From: Roseburia hominis
GTDB lineage: Bacteria; Bacillota; Clostridia; Lachnospirales; Lachnospiraceae
Length of the DNA stretch: 64,000 nt
Direction: 5' to 3'
NCBI GenBank assembly: GCA_040702975.1
Contig: CP159990.1
Location: 1,240,001-1,304,000, forward strand
Numbering within the stretch: the first letter of the stretch is position 1; each line of letters begins with the position of its first letter. The notes below the pieces were generated by a model. The model did no database searches. It was not told the origin of the DNA and was given only the letters and a program-made list of their open reading frames with translations. Below are positions 8,778 to 18,099 of the stretch, piece by piece. The translations under genes were made by a program, and so were the position numbers.

Positions 8778-11426
8778 ATGAGCAAGAATCTGGAAAAAAC
8801 GTATAATCCAAAAGAAATTGAACCGAAACTTTATGAAAGATGGTGTGAGAAGAAATATTTTCACGCAGAGGTAGACCGAGACAGGAAACCATTTACCACT
8901 GTGATGCCGCCTCCGAACATTACCGGAAAGCTGCATATGGGGCATGCGCTTGATAACACCTTGCAGGATATCCTGATCCGCTATAAGAGAATGCAGGGAT
9001 ATAATGCACTCTGGATTCCGGGAACCGACCATGCGGCGATTTCCACCGAGGTCAAGGTCACCAATCAGCTCAAGGCAGAAGGCATTGACAAAAAGGAGCT
9101 TGGACGTGAGGGATTCCTTGAGAGGACCTGGCAGTGGAAGGAAGAGTACGCAGGAACGATTGAGAAGCAGCTTGAGAAGCTGGGGGTATCCTGCGACTGG
9201 GACAGAGAACGTTTCACTATGGACGAGGGCTGCTCGAAAGCGGTGGAAGAAGTGTTTATCCGCTTATATGAAAAAGGATACATTTATAAAGGCTCCCGTA
9301 TCATCAACTGGTGTCCGGTATGTAAGACCTCCCTTTCCGATGCAGAGGTCGAGCATGAGGAGCAGGCAGGCCATTTCTGGCACATTAAGTACCCGATTAT
9401 CGGGACGGACAAGTTTCTGGAGATTGCGACCACACGTCCGGAGACGATGCTGGGAGACACGGCCATCGCTGTGCACCCGGACGATGAGCGTTATACGGAC
9501 ATCGTAGGAAAGAAGGCGCTGCTTCCTCTGGTGGGAAGAGAGATTCCGATCGTGGCAGATGCTTATGTAGATAAAGAGTTCGGAACCGGTGCAGTAAAGA
9601 TTACCCCGGCCCATGACCCGAATGACTTTGAAGTTGGAAAGCGTCACAATCTGCCGGAAATCAACATTATGAATGACGATGCTACCATCGTGGAAGGCTA
9701 TGGCAAATATTCAGGCATGGAGCGCTACGAGGCAAGAGGGGCCATCGTAGAAGACTTAAAGGAGCAGGGCTACCTGGTTCGCATTGAAGAACATAGCCAC
9801 AACGTAGGAACACATGACCGTTGCCACACCACCGTGGAACCGCTGATCAAGCAGCAGTGGTTCGTGAAGATGGACGAACTGGCAAAGCCGGCAATCGAGG
9901 CACTAAGGAAGGGCGAACTAAGATTTGTGCCGGAGCGTTTTGATAAGATATATCTGCACTGGCTGGAGAATATCCGCGACTGGTGTATTTCCCGTCAGAT
10001 CTGGTGGGGACACCGGATTCCGGCATACTACTGTGACGAGTGCGGAAAGTTTGTAGTGGCAAGAGAGATGCCGGAGGTTTGCCCGCACTGTGGCTGCAAA
10101 CATTTTACGCAGGACGAGGACACTCTGGATACCTGGTTCAGTTCCGCATTGTGGCCGTTCTCTACGCTTGGCTGGCCGGATCAGACCGAAGATCTGGATT
10201 ATTTCTATCCGACAGATGTGTTGGTGACCGGATACGATATCATTTTCTTCTGGGTAATCCGTATGGTATTTTCCGGATATGCCCACACCGGCAAATCTCC
10301 GTTCCATACCGTACTGATCCACGGACTGGTGAGAGATTCCCAGGGCCGTAAGATGAGCAAATCTCTGGGAAATGGAATCGATCCGCTGGAGATCATCGAC
10401 GAGTACGGAGCAGATGCGTTGCGTCTGACCCTGGTGACCGGTAATGCACCCGGAAATGATATGCGTTTCTACAATGAACGTGTAGAGGCAAGCCGGAATT
10501 TTGCAAACAAAGTATGGAATGCTTCCCGGTTTATCCTGATGAATATGGAGGATAAGGTAATCTCCAGACCGGACGAAAAAGATCTGGAACTGGCAGATAA
10601 GTGGATTCTCTCCAAGGTAAATACGCTTGCCAAAGACGTAACTGACAATATGGAGAAATTCGAGCTGGGAATTGCCGTACAGAAGGTGTATGATTTTATA
10701 TGGGACGAATTCTGTGACTGGTATATTGAGCTGGTAAAATACAGGATCTACCATGCAAATGACAATTATAAGAGCGCGAATGCCGCACTTTGGACGCTTA
10801 GGACAGTTCTGGGGAATGCGCTTAAGATGCTGCACCCGTTCATGCCGTTCGTGACAGAGGAAATCTACGGTGCACTGGTACCGGAGGAAGAGTCACTGAT
10901 GATGTCCGACTGGCCGCAGTATACGGAAGATTGGAACTATCCTGAGGCCGAGACGATCACGGACCATATGAAGGAAGTGATCCGTGGAGTCAGAAATGCC
11001 TGTGCTGAGATGAATGTACCGCCGAGCCGGAAGGCAAAAGTGTATGTGGTTACCGAGCGCGAGGATTTGCAGAAGGGGCTTGGTGTGCTTGCGCAGTCTG
11101 CGTGTCCGCTGATGAGCGCTTCGGAACTGGAGGTACAGGCAGATAAGAGCGGAATTGCCGGGGACGCGGTATCAATCGTAGTGCCGGACGCTTCCGTTTA
11201 CGTTCCGCTGGAGGAGCTGATCGACTTCGAGCAGGAGATTGAGCGTCTGACAAAAGAGGAAGAAAAGCTGAAAAAAGAACTTGCACGTTCCCGGGGAATG
11301 CTGAGCAACGAAAAATTCTTAAGCAAGGCGCCGCAGGCTAAGGTGGAAGAAGAAAAAGCAAAACTGGAAAAATATGAACAGATGATGGCGCAGGTGAAAG
11401 ACCGCCTTGCAAATTTGAGAAAGTAG
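8778..11426 (+). CDS. valS: valyl-tRNA synthetase
   Basis: Class I aminoacyl-tRNA synthetase charging tRNA-Val, 882 aa, full length. The HIGH-type motif is [12 protein letters not shown] near residue 50 and the KMSKS motif is [11 protein letters not shown] near residue 525. Between them lies the CP1 editing domain ([17 protein letters not shown]) that removes mischarged threonine; the C-terminal 65 residues form the coiled coil typical of ValRS ([19 protein letters not shown]). Start ATG behind gaggagga. Controlled by the T-box leader. Confidence 0.98.
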   Translation: MSKNLEKTYNPKEIEPKLYERWCEKKYFHAEVDRDRKPFTTVMPPPNITGKLHMGHALDNTLQDILIRYKRMQGYNALWIPGTDHAAISTEVKVTNQLKAEGIDKKELGREGFLERTWQWKEEYAGTIEKQLEKLGVSCDWDRERFTMDEGCSKAVEEVFIRLYEKGYIYKGSRIINWCPVCKTSLSDAEVEHEEQAGHFWHIKYPIIGTDKFLEIATTRPETMLGDTAIAVHPDDERYTDIVGKKALLPLVGREIPIVADAYVDKEFGTGAVKITPAHDPNDFEVGKRHNLPEINIMNDDATIVEGYGKYSGMERYEARGAIVEDLKEQGYLVRIEEHSHNVGTHDRCHTTVEPLIKQQWFVKMDELAKPAIEALRKGELRFVPERFDKIYLHWLENIRDWCISRQIWWGHRIPAYYCDECGKFVVAREMPEVCPHCGCKHFTQDEDTLDTWFSSALWPFSTLGWPDQTEDLDYFYPTDVLVTGYDIIFFWVIRMVFSGYAHTGKSPFHTVLIHGLVRDSQGRKMSKSLGNGIDPLEIIDEYGADALRLTLVTGNAPGNDMRFYNERVEASRNFANKVWNASRFILMNMEDKVISRPDEKDLELADKWILSKVNTLAKDVTDNMEKFELGIAVQKVYDFIWDEFCDWYIELVKYRIYHANDNYKSANAALWTLRTVLGNALKMLHPFMPFVTEEIYGALVPEEESLMMSDWPQYTEDWNYPEAETITDHMKEVIRGVRNACAEMNVPPSRKAKVYVVTEREDLQKGLGVLAQSACPLMSASELEVQADKSGIAGDAVSIVVPDASVYVPLEELIDFEQEIERLTKEEEKLKKELARSRGMLSNEKFLSKAPQAKVEEEKAKLEKYEQMMAQVKDRLANLRK

Positions 11427-11527
11427 TTATAGTATTAGGATTACGGGAGCACGAAATGCGGAGCAATTAGATAGCATAATGCAGGGTTACAGAACGATTG
11501 AGTAGTGTGAAATACGAGCAAAATTGG

Positions 11528-11558
11528 CATGTACCGGGATATTATATCCCGGTACATG
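11528..11558. repeat. perfect inverted repeat between valS and the sulfatase gene
   Basis: A 31-nt palindrome, arms CATGTACCGGGATAT and its complement around a single central T. There is no T run on either side, so it is not a standard terminator; it could be an mRNA-stabilising hairpin or an operator. Confidence 0.55.
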
Positions 11559-11655
11559 TGAAAGTGAAAGAAATATAGCAAGATTCAGGCATAATTGAGA
11601 AGCAGATACGCAGTATAGTAAGGTGAAAAGGTTTCAGATAGTAGAGGTTGGCTTC

Positions 11656-13941
11656 ATGAAAAAAATTCCGAAAATCCATTTGAAAAAACCGGACTTTAAA
11701 GGCGGTTTTGAAAAATTAAAAAATATAAAATTTACCGATGTTAAAGCGTACTGGAAGATGCGTCATGAGAGACGTGAGAAGATCATAGAAAAGCGCAGGA
11801 ACAGTGCGTTTGCTAAAAAGATGGCGCCATATTATCAGATTATGAACAAGGTCTCTTTGCCACTTACAGCGATTTGGGCAATTCTGATCAATTATATTAT
11901 CGAGGCGTTATCCCGGCATTCGCCGGTGGCGGCGTGGCAGTATATGACGGAGAGGCCGCTGGTATTTTTCTATAATGTCTTTATGATCTTTATGACATTT
12001 TCTGTTGTATACCTGGTGCGCCGGAGGGTGTTTACCCGAATTATTATCAGTGTTGTGTGGCTGGCTCTGGGCGTATGTAATGGAGTCATGCTGCTCAAAC
12101 GTGTGACGCCGTTTAATGCGCAGGACCTTAAGACATTTAAAGAGGGCTTGTCGCTGTTTACCAACTATTTCTCCGTGACGGAGCTTGTGATGATGGGAAT
12201 CGGCGTACCGGCTGTCATCATCTGGGCGATTGCCATGTGGAGGCGCGGCGGACAGTTCCAGGGGAAGATGCACCGTCTGATCGCACTTGTAGGTGTGGCG
12301 CTTAGCTTTGGAGCCTATACGATACTGACGAACCTCGCAATAGAGAATCGTGTTGTGTCCACCTATTTTGGAAATATTGCGTTTGCCTATGAGGATTACG
12401 GGCTGCCCTATTGTTTTGCAGCCAGTCTTTTTAATACGGGAATTTCTCAGCCGAATGATTACAATGAGGCGACCATAGACAAGATCAGCAAGGACGGAGA
12501 GATCACTGAGAGCAAGGCAGATACGGACCAGATGCCGAACGTGGTATTCGTTCAGCTGGAGTCGTTTTTCGATACGACAGAGTTTGAGGCGCTAAAGACT
12601 TCCGAGGACCCGCTCCCGAATTTGAGGAAGATGTTCAAAGAATATTCTTCCGGGTACTTTAAAGTACCCTCTGTGGGCGCGGGAACGGCAAATACGGAGT
12701 TTGAGGTGCTTACGGGAATGAATCTGCGCTATTTTGGGCCGGGAGAATATCCTTATAAGACGGTTCTTAAGAACCAGACGGCAGAGAGTGCCGCGACGGC
12801 GTTTGCAGCGTTTGGTTACGGAACACATGCGCTGCACAATAATGGCGGTAATTTTTACAGCCGTGCCAAGGTATTTAACAATATTGGCTTTGACACCTTT
12901 ACCAGTAAGGAATTCATGAATATTCTGCAAACGACGGAAAATGGGTGGGCGAAAGATGACATTTTGCTGACGCATATTAACGATGCACTGGATTCTACCG
13001 AGCAGCAGGATTTCATTTTCACGATCAGTGTGCAGGGACATGGAAATTATCCGGAGACGAAGCTGATTGAGAATCCGCGGATCACGGCGACAGGGCTCAC
13101 GGACGATGCGAAAAATAATGCCTGGGAATACTATGTGAATCAGGTGTATGAGATGGACGAGTTCGCCGGCAACCTGGTGAAGCTCATGGAAGAAAGAGGA
13201 GAACCGGCGGTAGTCGTATTTTACGGCGACCATCTTCCCACGATGGGACTTGAGGCCAGAGATCTGAAGAGCCGTTATCTTTATAACACTAACTATGTGA
13301 TCTGGGATAATATAGGGCTTAAGAAACAGGACAGAAATATTCCGGCTTATCAGATCATGGCAGATGTGATGGAACGGCTGGGACTTCATTCCGGCACGGT
13401 ATTCAATTATCATCAGTCGCGGAGACAGACGAAGGATTATCTGCTGGATCTGGAATTACTACAGTATGATATCCTTTATGGAAAACAGTTTGTGTATGAT
13501 GGGGAGCCGCCGATCACGGAGGGTCACATGGAAATGGGAATCCGTGATGTGACGCTCACGGACATTCATGCGAATCTTGACGAGACTTACAGCCTGTACG
13601 GAACGAATTTTACAAAATGGAGTAAGGTTTATATAAACGGGGAGAAGCAAAAGGGCACCTTCCTTAACAATACCCGTATTGAGCTTTCGGAGAGCAAGCT
13701 GGAAGACGGCGATGTGATCACGGTAAGCCAGGTGGGATCAAGCAATACCATTTTCCGCACATCGAAAGAGTACGTGTATCTGGACGGAGAGATTCAGGAG
13801 TATACTGATGAATTAAAGGAAGCGCTGGAGAATCCCAAGACGCCTGAGGAGGAGACAGAGGGCGAAGGTGAGGACTTAGGGGAAGACAGCCAGGAGACAG
13901 AAGGAACCACGGACGGACGTGACGATACGAAAGAGCAGTAG
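11656..13941 (+). CDS. LTA synthase family membrane sulfatase
   Basis: Membrane phosphoglycerol-transferase-like protein of 761 aa. A basic N-terminus is followed by about five transmembrane helices (residues 60-240), then an extracellular sulfatase-fold domain. Active-site signatures are FVQLESFFD, the nucleophile region GAGTANTEFEVLTG, GHGNYPETK and YGDHLPTMG. After the catalytic domain comes an all-beta module (RDVTLTDIHANLDETYSLYG) and an acidic Glu-rich tail, both unlike B. subtilis LtaS. It likely makes a polyglycerolphosphate-type cell-surface polymer or a related decoration. The ATG at 11656 with tagaggt upstream is preferred to an in-frame GTG at 11623. Confidence 0.85.
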   Translation: MKKIPKIHLKKPDFKGGFEKLKNIKFTDVKAYWKMRHERREKIIEKRRNSAFAKKMAPYYQIMNKVSLPLTAIWAILINYIIEALSRHSPVAAWQYMTERPLVFFYNVFMIFMTFSVVYLVRRRVFTRIIISVVWLALGVCNGVMLLKRVTPFNAQDLKTFKEGLSLFTNYFSVTELVMMGIGVPAVIIWAIAMWRRGGQFQGKMHRLIALVGVALSFGAYTILTNLAIENRVVSTYFGNIAFAYEDYGLPYCFAASLFNTGISQPNDYNEATIDKISKDGEITESKADTDQMPNVVFVQLESFFDTTEFEALKTSEDPLPNLRKMFKEYSSGYFKVPSVGAGTANTEFEVLTGMNLRYFGPGEYPYKTVLKNQTAESAATAFAAFGYGTHALHNNGGNFYSRAKVFNNIGFDTFTSKEFMNILQTTENGWAKDDILLTHINDALDSTEQQDFIFTISVQGHGNYPETKLIENPRITATGLTDDAKNNAWEYYVNQVYEMDEFAGNLVKLMEERGEPAVVVFYGDHLPTMGLEARDLKSRYLYNTNYVIWDNIGLKKQDRNIPAYQIMADVMERLGLHSGTVFNYHQSRRQTKDYLLDLELLQYDILYGKQFVYDGEPPITEGHMEMGIRDVTLTDIHANLDETYSLYGTNFTKWSKVYINGEKQKGTFLNNTRIELSESKLEDGDVITVSQVGSSNTIFRTSKEYVYLDGEIQEYTDELKEALENPKTPEEETEGEGEDLGEDSQETEGTTDGRDDTKEQ

Positions 13942-13956
13942 AATTGAGGGAGAACA

Positions 13957-15423
13957 TTGCAGTATGAGGAAGCAGTCCGCTATATAGAGGACATACCGAA
14001 ATTTACGGAAAAGCACACATTTGAACACACAAGAGAATTTATGAGAAGGTTGGGGAATCCCTGCCGCACGAAGAAGGTCCTTCATGTGGCGGGAACCAAC
14101 GGAAAGGGAAGCGTCTGCGCATATATGCAGGCGATTCTTCTTTGTTGCTCTGCATGCCTAAGTGAACGTCCAGTGGACGTTCATCTCGGCAGCCAAGCAT
14201 ACCTAAGTGAAGGTCCGGTGGACCTTCATCTCGGCGGCCAGACAGATTCAAGTGGGGGAGTTGGTCTATTTACCTCTCCGCATTTGGTGAAGCTTAATGA
14301 GCGTATCCGAATCAACGGTACGGAGATTTCAGATGAAGATTTTTTGAAGGTATTTGAGAAAGTTCTAAGTGTAGTACATGAGATGGAAGCAGACGGAATC
14401 GCACACCCGTCCTATTTCGAGTTTCTCTATGGCATGGGAATGACCGCCTTTGAACGGGCCGGCGTGGAGTATGTGATTTTGGAGACAGGGCTTGGCGGAA
14501 GGCTTGATGCGACGAATTCCTTTGAGACACCGCTGGTTTCCGTGATCACGTCCATAGGACTTGACCACACGGCGATTCTCGGGGATACGATATCCCAGAT
14601 TGCGGCAGAAAAAGCCGGGATTATCCGGCGCGGAGTTCCAGTCATTTATGACGGAAGTGTGCCCGAAGCTGCGGCTGTCATTCGACAAACGGCGGAGAAA
14701 GTGGGCGCACCTTGTAGAGAAGTCGCAAATTGCGCGTTCAAAATTCTGGAAATTACGGAGAAAGATATTGCTTTTTCTCTGGTGAATGAGTATGATAATA
14801 ATACCGTGTGGAGGGTAAGAGGGACGGGCGTTTATCAAGCGATGAACGCCACGCTTGCCATCACGGCGATGAAAGAGATATTTGGACATGCCCGGGAAGG
14901 GGAAATTTCCGGCAGAATAGACGACGTAAGATGGAGCAAAGCACTCTCTGAGGTGACCTGGCCCGGAAGAATGGAGGAAGTGCTGCCCGGGGTGATCCTG
15001 GACGGAGCTCACAATCTTGCTGCCGTTCGCAAATTTGTAGAGAGTGTGAGAGCACAGGACGCGCTAAGCACAGCAGAAGGGCAGGAGAGGACTGGAAATG
15101 CCACGGACGCCAAAAAGAGAGTGATCTTGTTTTCCGCGGTTGCGGAGAAGGATTACCGCCACATGATAGAGGAGCTGCTTACGGGCGTGCCTGCCGATGC
15201 CTATGTGGTGACGGGAATCCAGGATAAAAGAGGAGCCGGAATCAGTGATCTGGCCGCAGTATTTGCACGGTATACCAAAAGTCCAATCTATCCGGTGGCA
15301 GATCTTTCGCAGGCGTTTGATAGAGCGATGGAAGAAAAGGGAGAGGACGGAAGACTGTATTGTCTCGGTTCTTTGTATCTGATTGGAGAGTTAAAAGCGT
15401 TAATAGGAGGCAGACATGCTTGA
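13957..15423 (+). CDS. folC: folylpolyglutamate synthase with an in-frame palindromic-repeat insertion
   Basis: Mur-ligase-family enzyme that adds glutamates to folates, 488 aa. P-loop VAGTNGKGSV (44-53), GLFTSPHLVKLNERI after the insert, LGGRLDATN and the C-terminal ligand domain with DGAHN are all present. The spacing from the P-loop to GLFTSPH is about 50 residues instead of about 16: the additional stretch (about residues 62-98) is encoded by two tandem units of the palindromic repeat (14152-14234) read in frame. The start is TTG behind gagggag. Because the rest of the protein is intact over 1.4 kb it is probably functional, with an extended surface loop between helix 1 and strand 2 of the ATPase domain. 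Confidence 0.9.
   Translation: MQYEEAVRYIEDIPKFTEKHTFEHTREFMRRLGNPCRTKKVLHVAGTNGKGSVCAYMQAILLCCSACLSERPVDVHLGSQAYLSEGPVDLHLGGQTDSSGGVGLFTSPHLVKLNERIRINGTEISDEDFLKVFEKVLSVVHEMEADGIAHPSYFEFLYGMGMTAFERAGVEYVILETGLGGRLDATNSFETPLVSVITSIGLDHTAILGDTISQIAAEKAGIIRRGVPVIYDGSVPEAAAVIRQTAEKVGAPCREVANCAFKILEITEKDIAFSLVNEYDNNTVWRVRGTGVYQAMNATLAITAMKEIFGHAREGEISGRIDDVRWSKALSEVTWPGRMEEVLPGVILDGAHNLAAVRKFVESVRAQDALSTAEGQERTGNATDAKKRVILFSAVAEKDYRHMIEELLTGVPADAYVVTGIQDKRGAGISDLAAVFARYTKSPIYPVADLSQAFDRAMEEKGEDGRLYCLGSLYLIGELKALIGGRHA
14152..14234 (+). repeat. two tandem palindromic repeat units inside folC
   Basis: Unit 1 is 14152-14189 and unit 2 is 14197-14234, 45 bp apart. Each is GCATRCCTAAGTG, then a hairpin, then CATCTCGG. 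The hairpin arms are AACGTCC/GGACGTT in unit 1 and AAGGTCC/GGACCTT in unit 2, so a base pair differs with compensation. They are translated as CLSERPVDVHLG and YLSEGPVDLHLG without a stop. Confidence 0.9.
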
Positions 15424-15550
15424 TTTTGAAGAAGAACTTAAAAAGTTCAAGCCAAGTTTGGAAGTAGAAGATATTGAGAAGGCAGTGTATGAGGAAGATC
15501 TGACCGATATGACGGATATTTTCCGCGAGATGCTGGAGAAAACGAAATAG
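15416..15550 (+). CDS. small acidic protein, 44 aa, unknown
   Basis: A short ORF beginning MLDFEEELKKFKPS and ending REMLEKTK, overlapping the end of folC by 8 nt with a good Shine-Dalgarno (taggaggcag) 5 nt before the ATG. It is strongly charged, predicted helical, without membrane or secretion signals. Coupling to folC and the strong ribosome site argue that it is expressed; no family is recognised. Confidence 0.7.
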   Translation: MLDFEEELKKFKPSLEVEDIEKAVYEEDLTDMTDIFREMLEKTK

Positions 15551-15597
15551 GGTGCGGCAGAAACAGCAGCCGTTTTAGATAGATAAGGGAGAGTTCA

Positions 15598-16992
15598 ATG
15601 GAGTATACGGAAAAACTCGCGTACCAGTCGAATTACTGGTATAATGACGGGCTGAAGAAGGCGAATATCCGGGATTTATCCGGCGCGATCGTATCCCTTC
15701 GGAAGAGCCTGCAATTTAACAGGGAGAATGTTATGGCGAGGAACCTTCTGGGACTTGTGTACTACGGACGGGGAGAAGTCGTGGAAGCGCTGGTGGAATG
15801 GATCATCAGCAAGAATTTCAAGTCCTATGAGAATATTGCCAATTACTATATCAAAAAGGTGCAGGAGACGCCGAGTGAATTAGAGACGATCAACCAGGCA
15901 ATACATAAGTATAATCAGTGTCTGGTATATTGTCGGCAGAACGGGGAGGATCTGGCGATTATCCAGCTTAAGAAGGTTATCACGGCGCACCCCGGTTTTT
16001 TGAAAGCGCATCAGCTTCTGGCGCTTTTGTATTTGCAGACGGAGCAGTACGCAAAGGCGAGACAGATCTTGAGGCGCGCCCATAAGATGGACATCACCAA
16101 TGAGATCACGCTGAACTATATGCATGAGCTTAGTAAGCTCCGAAGCCAGAAAGTGGCGAAGCTAAAGGAAGAAAAAGGGCAGCATACGGTCAGCTATACC
16201 CTGGGAAATGAGACGATTATCCAGCCGGTATCCGCAAGTCTTAAGGACAATGCGGCGATGCTGACGATCGTCAATATCGCGATCGGTATCGCGGTAGGCG
16301 CCGCCGTTGTGTGGTTTCTGATCGCACCGGCCGTGAGTCAGAAGGAGTCGCAGGTGGCGAATAAGAGCGTGATTGCTCTAAGCGAGCAGCTTGCCGCCAG
16401 GGATACGCAGATTGATGCGCTGAAAAAAGAACTGGAAGGGTACCGTTCCACGAGTGACGAGGCGGAAAGCGCGATTCAGACAGCGGGTTCCATTCAGGAG
16501 AGCTATGAAGCCCTTCTTAAGGTTTCCCAACAGTTTGACGGGGGCAACACCAGCAATGCGGACATGCTGGAGGGACTCCTTACCGTGAATCCGGAAGCGC
16601 TGGGAGAGCAGGCGAAGGCGATTTATGACGAGATAGCCGGCGAGTTGTTCCCGGTGATGTGTAAACGTCTTTACGCCCAGGCGAAGGAAAGTATGTCAGA
16701 GAATGATTATGCGGCCGCCGTGACGGCTCTTGAGAAAGTCGTGCGAATGGACGAGGGCTATGAGGAAGGAGAAGCATTGAAGCTGTTGGCTGATGCTTAC
16801 GCAGGGAAAAATGATGCGGAGAATGCCAAGGCGACGTATGAGAAGGTCGTGCAGAATTACGCCGGAACGCAGGCGGCGGCAGACGCCCAGAAAGCATTGA
16901 GCGGTGTGAACCCTGCCGGAGATCAGAAAAGTGGAGATGAGCAAGGCCAGGATAACGGCGACCGGGGAAACGATGAGGAAAACCAGGAATAG
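15598..16992 (+). CDS. TPR-repeat membrane protein
   Basis: A 464-aa protein with TPR-like helical repeats in the cytosolic N-terminal half (DLSGAIVSLRKSLQFNRENV; EQYAKARQILRRAHKMD), one transmembrane helix near residue 225-245 (IVNIAIGIAVGAAVVWFLIA), a short coiled coil (LSEQLAARDTQIDALKKELEG), and further TPRs in the outer half (YAAAVTALEKVVRMDEGYEE). The last 35 residues are acidic and Gln/Asn/Gly-rich. Probably a scaffold at the cell envelope; no enzyme domain is visible. Start ATG after ataagggagagttca. A terminator follows at 17057. Confidence 0.78.
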   Translation: MEYTEKLAYQSNYWYNDGLKKANIRDLSGAIVSLRKSLQFNRENVMARNLLGLVYYGRGEVVEALVEWIISKNFKSYENIANYYIKKVQETPSELETINQAIHKYNQCLVYCRQNGEDLAIIQLKKVITAHPGFLKAHQLLALLYLQTEQYAKARQILRRAHKMDITNEITLNYMHELSKLRSQKVAKLKEEKGQHTVSYTLGNETIIQPVSASLKDNAAMLTIVNIAIGIAVGAAVVWFLIAPAVSQKESQVANKSVIALSEQLAARDTQIDALKKELEGYRSTSDEAESAIQTAGSIQESYEALLKVSQQFDGGNTSNADMLEGLLTVNPEALGEQAKAIYDEIAGELFPVMCKRLYAQAKESMSENDYAAAVTALEKVVRMDEGYEEGEALKLLADAYAGKNDAENAKATYEKVVQNYAGTQAAADAQKALSGVNPAGDQKSGDEQGQDNGDRGNDEENQE

Positions 16993-17056
16993 GCGGCTGT
17001 AAAAGGGCTTCCGGGAATACAAGAATATGAAAAAGGTGAATCATGATACGAATGAG

Positions 17057-17088
17057 AAGGATATGCAGAATATGCATGTCCTTTTTTA
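17057..17088 (+). terminator. Rho-independent terminator after the TPR gene
   Basis: AAGGATATGCA pairs with TGCATGTCCTT, followed by six T. A 22-nt repeat shared with 8690 starts within the T run. Confidence 0.75.
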
Positions 17089-17220
17089 TTTCATAGGAAA
17101 GTGCTTAGCATTTTCCTATAAAATAAAACGCACTTCGTGCGACAATGTACAGCTGCGGGAAGGAAATTGCTGCTACGCAGCCCGCTCGCGCACGAAGAAT
17201 GTGCGTGCGCACATTCTATT
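17084..17220. repeat. composite palindromic element upstream of spoIIA
   Basis: The first part, 17084-17128, is an inverted repeat with about 20-bp arms (TTTTATTTCATAGGAAAGTGC versus its complement, two mismatches). The second part, about 17120-17220, has imperfect arms AAAATA...CGCACTTCGTGCG and CGCACGAAGAATGTGCG...TATTTT, and includes a perfect palindrome AGAATGTGCG-TG-CGCACATTCT. No plausible coding frame. It looks like a small non-autonomous element or relic. Confidence 0.6.
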
Positions 17221-17230
17221 TTGTTGCCAA

Positions 17231-17313
17231 GCATACCTGAGTGAACGTCCGGTGGACCTTCATCTCGGTTGCCAAGCATACCTAAGTGAAGGTCCGGTGG
17301 ACCTTCATCTCGG
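17231..17313 (+). repeat. two tandem palindromic repeat units upstream of spoIIAA
   Basis: Units 17231-17268 and 17276-17313, again 45 bp apart. Unit 2 matches the folC unit 2 over all 38 nt. Unit 1 has a mixed hairpin (AACGTCC with GGACCTT), suggesting partial conversion between subtypes. They end 40 nt before the spoIIAA start. Confidence 0.9.
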
Positions 17314-17353
17314 TATTCAAAAAATATATACCCAGAATAAGGAGGAGTTACAG

Positions 17354-17662
17354 ATGGATTATCAGGTGGAGGAGAATTGTTTGACCATATTTCTCCCAAA
17401 AGAGGTGGATCATCACAACGCGGAGGACATACGCAGGGAGGCAGATAAAGTGATTGAGCAGAAGCACATCAAGCATGTAATCTTCGATTTTCATAGTACG
17501 GATTTTATGGACAGTTCAGGAATCGGGGTGATTATGGGAAGGTACAGGCAGATTTATCTGCTGGGCGGCGATGTGTGGGCGGTCCACGCCAGCGAGCGAA
17601 TGAAAAGAATCCTGAATATGTCAGGGGTAACCAAAATCATGCAGGTATATGAGGAGGAGTAA
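17354..17662 (+). CDS. spoIIAA: anti-sigma F factor antagonist SpoIIAA
   Basis: STAS-domain protein of 102 aa that, when dephosphorylated, binds SpoIIAB and frees sigma-F in the forespore. The phosphoserine motif FMDSSGIGVIMGRY is intact. The ATG at 17354 follows aggaggagtt; an upstream extension of the frame runs only through palindromic repeats and is rejected. First gene of the classic spoIIAA-spoIIAB-sigF operon. Confidence 0.93.
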   Translation: MDYQVEENCLTIFLPKEVDHHNAEDIRREADKVIEQKHIKHVIFDFHSTDFMDSSGIGVIMGRYRQIYLLGGDVWAVHASERMKRILNMSGVTKIMQVYEEE

Positions 17663-17666
17663 AACG

Positions 17667-18095
17667 ATGGAACACGCAAACGAAATGGAACTGATTTTTG
17701 ACAGTAATTCCGAAAATGAAAGTTTTGCCAGAGTGACGGTGGCGGCGTTCATGACGCAGCTCAACCCGCTTCTGGAAGAGGTTTCTGATGTGAAGACCGC
17801 CGTGTCGGAGGCGGTGACGAATGCGATTATCCACGGCTATGACGGGAAGGAAGGGAAAATCCGTATCCGGTGCCGTATGGAGAAAAGTGTGCTGTACATA
17901 GAGGTGGAGGATCAGGGCAAAGGCATTGAAGATGTGGCGAGGGCGATGGAGCCGCTTTATACCACAAGGCCGGAGCTGGACCGGTCCGGAATGGGATTTG
18001 CCTTCATGGAAGCCTTTATGGACGAGGTAGCGGTAGAATCTGCACCTGGGGAAGGAACCTGCGTGAAGATGAAGAAAAACATTGGAGAAAGGTAG
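17667..18095 (+). CDS. spoIIAB: anti-sigma F factor SpoIIAB
   Basis: GHKL-fold serine kinase and anti-sigma factor, 142 aa. N-box AVSEAVTNAIIHGYDG, G1-box DQGKGI, and G2-like SGMGFAFMEAFMD are present. It phosphorylates SpoIIAA and holds sigma-F inactive. The ATG at 17667 is 4 nt after the spoIIAA stop with gaggaggag in front; an earlier in-frame start would overlap spoIIAA and lack a site. Confidence 0.94.
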   Translation: MEHANEMELIFDSNSENESFARVTVAAFMTQLNPLLEEVSDVKTAVSEAVTNAIIHGYDGKEGKIRIRCRMEKSVLYIEVEDQGKGIEDVARAMEPLYTTRPELDRSGMGFAFMEAFMDEVAVESAPGEGTCVKMKKNIGER

Positions 18096-18099
18096 GAAT

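Noticed and set aside
11528..11558. Palindrome after valS as a terminator
   Set aside because: The stem is strong but there is no T run on either strand.
14152..14234. CRISPR-like look of tandem repeats with constant 45-bp period
   Set aside because: Only two or three units per site, about 7-bp near-identical spacers, strongly palindromic units and no cas genes.
17027..17353. N-terminal extension of spoIIAA through the repeats
   Set aside because: The added residues come only from repeat elements and the ATG at 17354 has a strong ribosome site.
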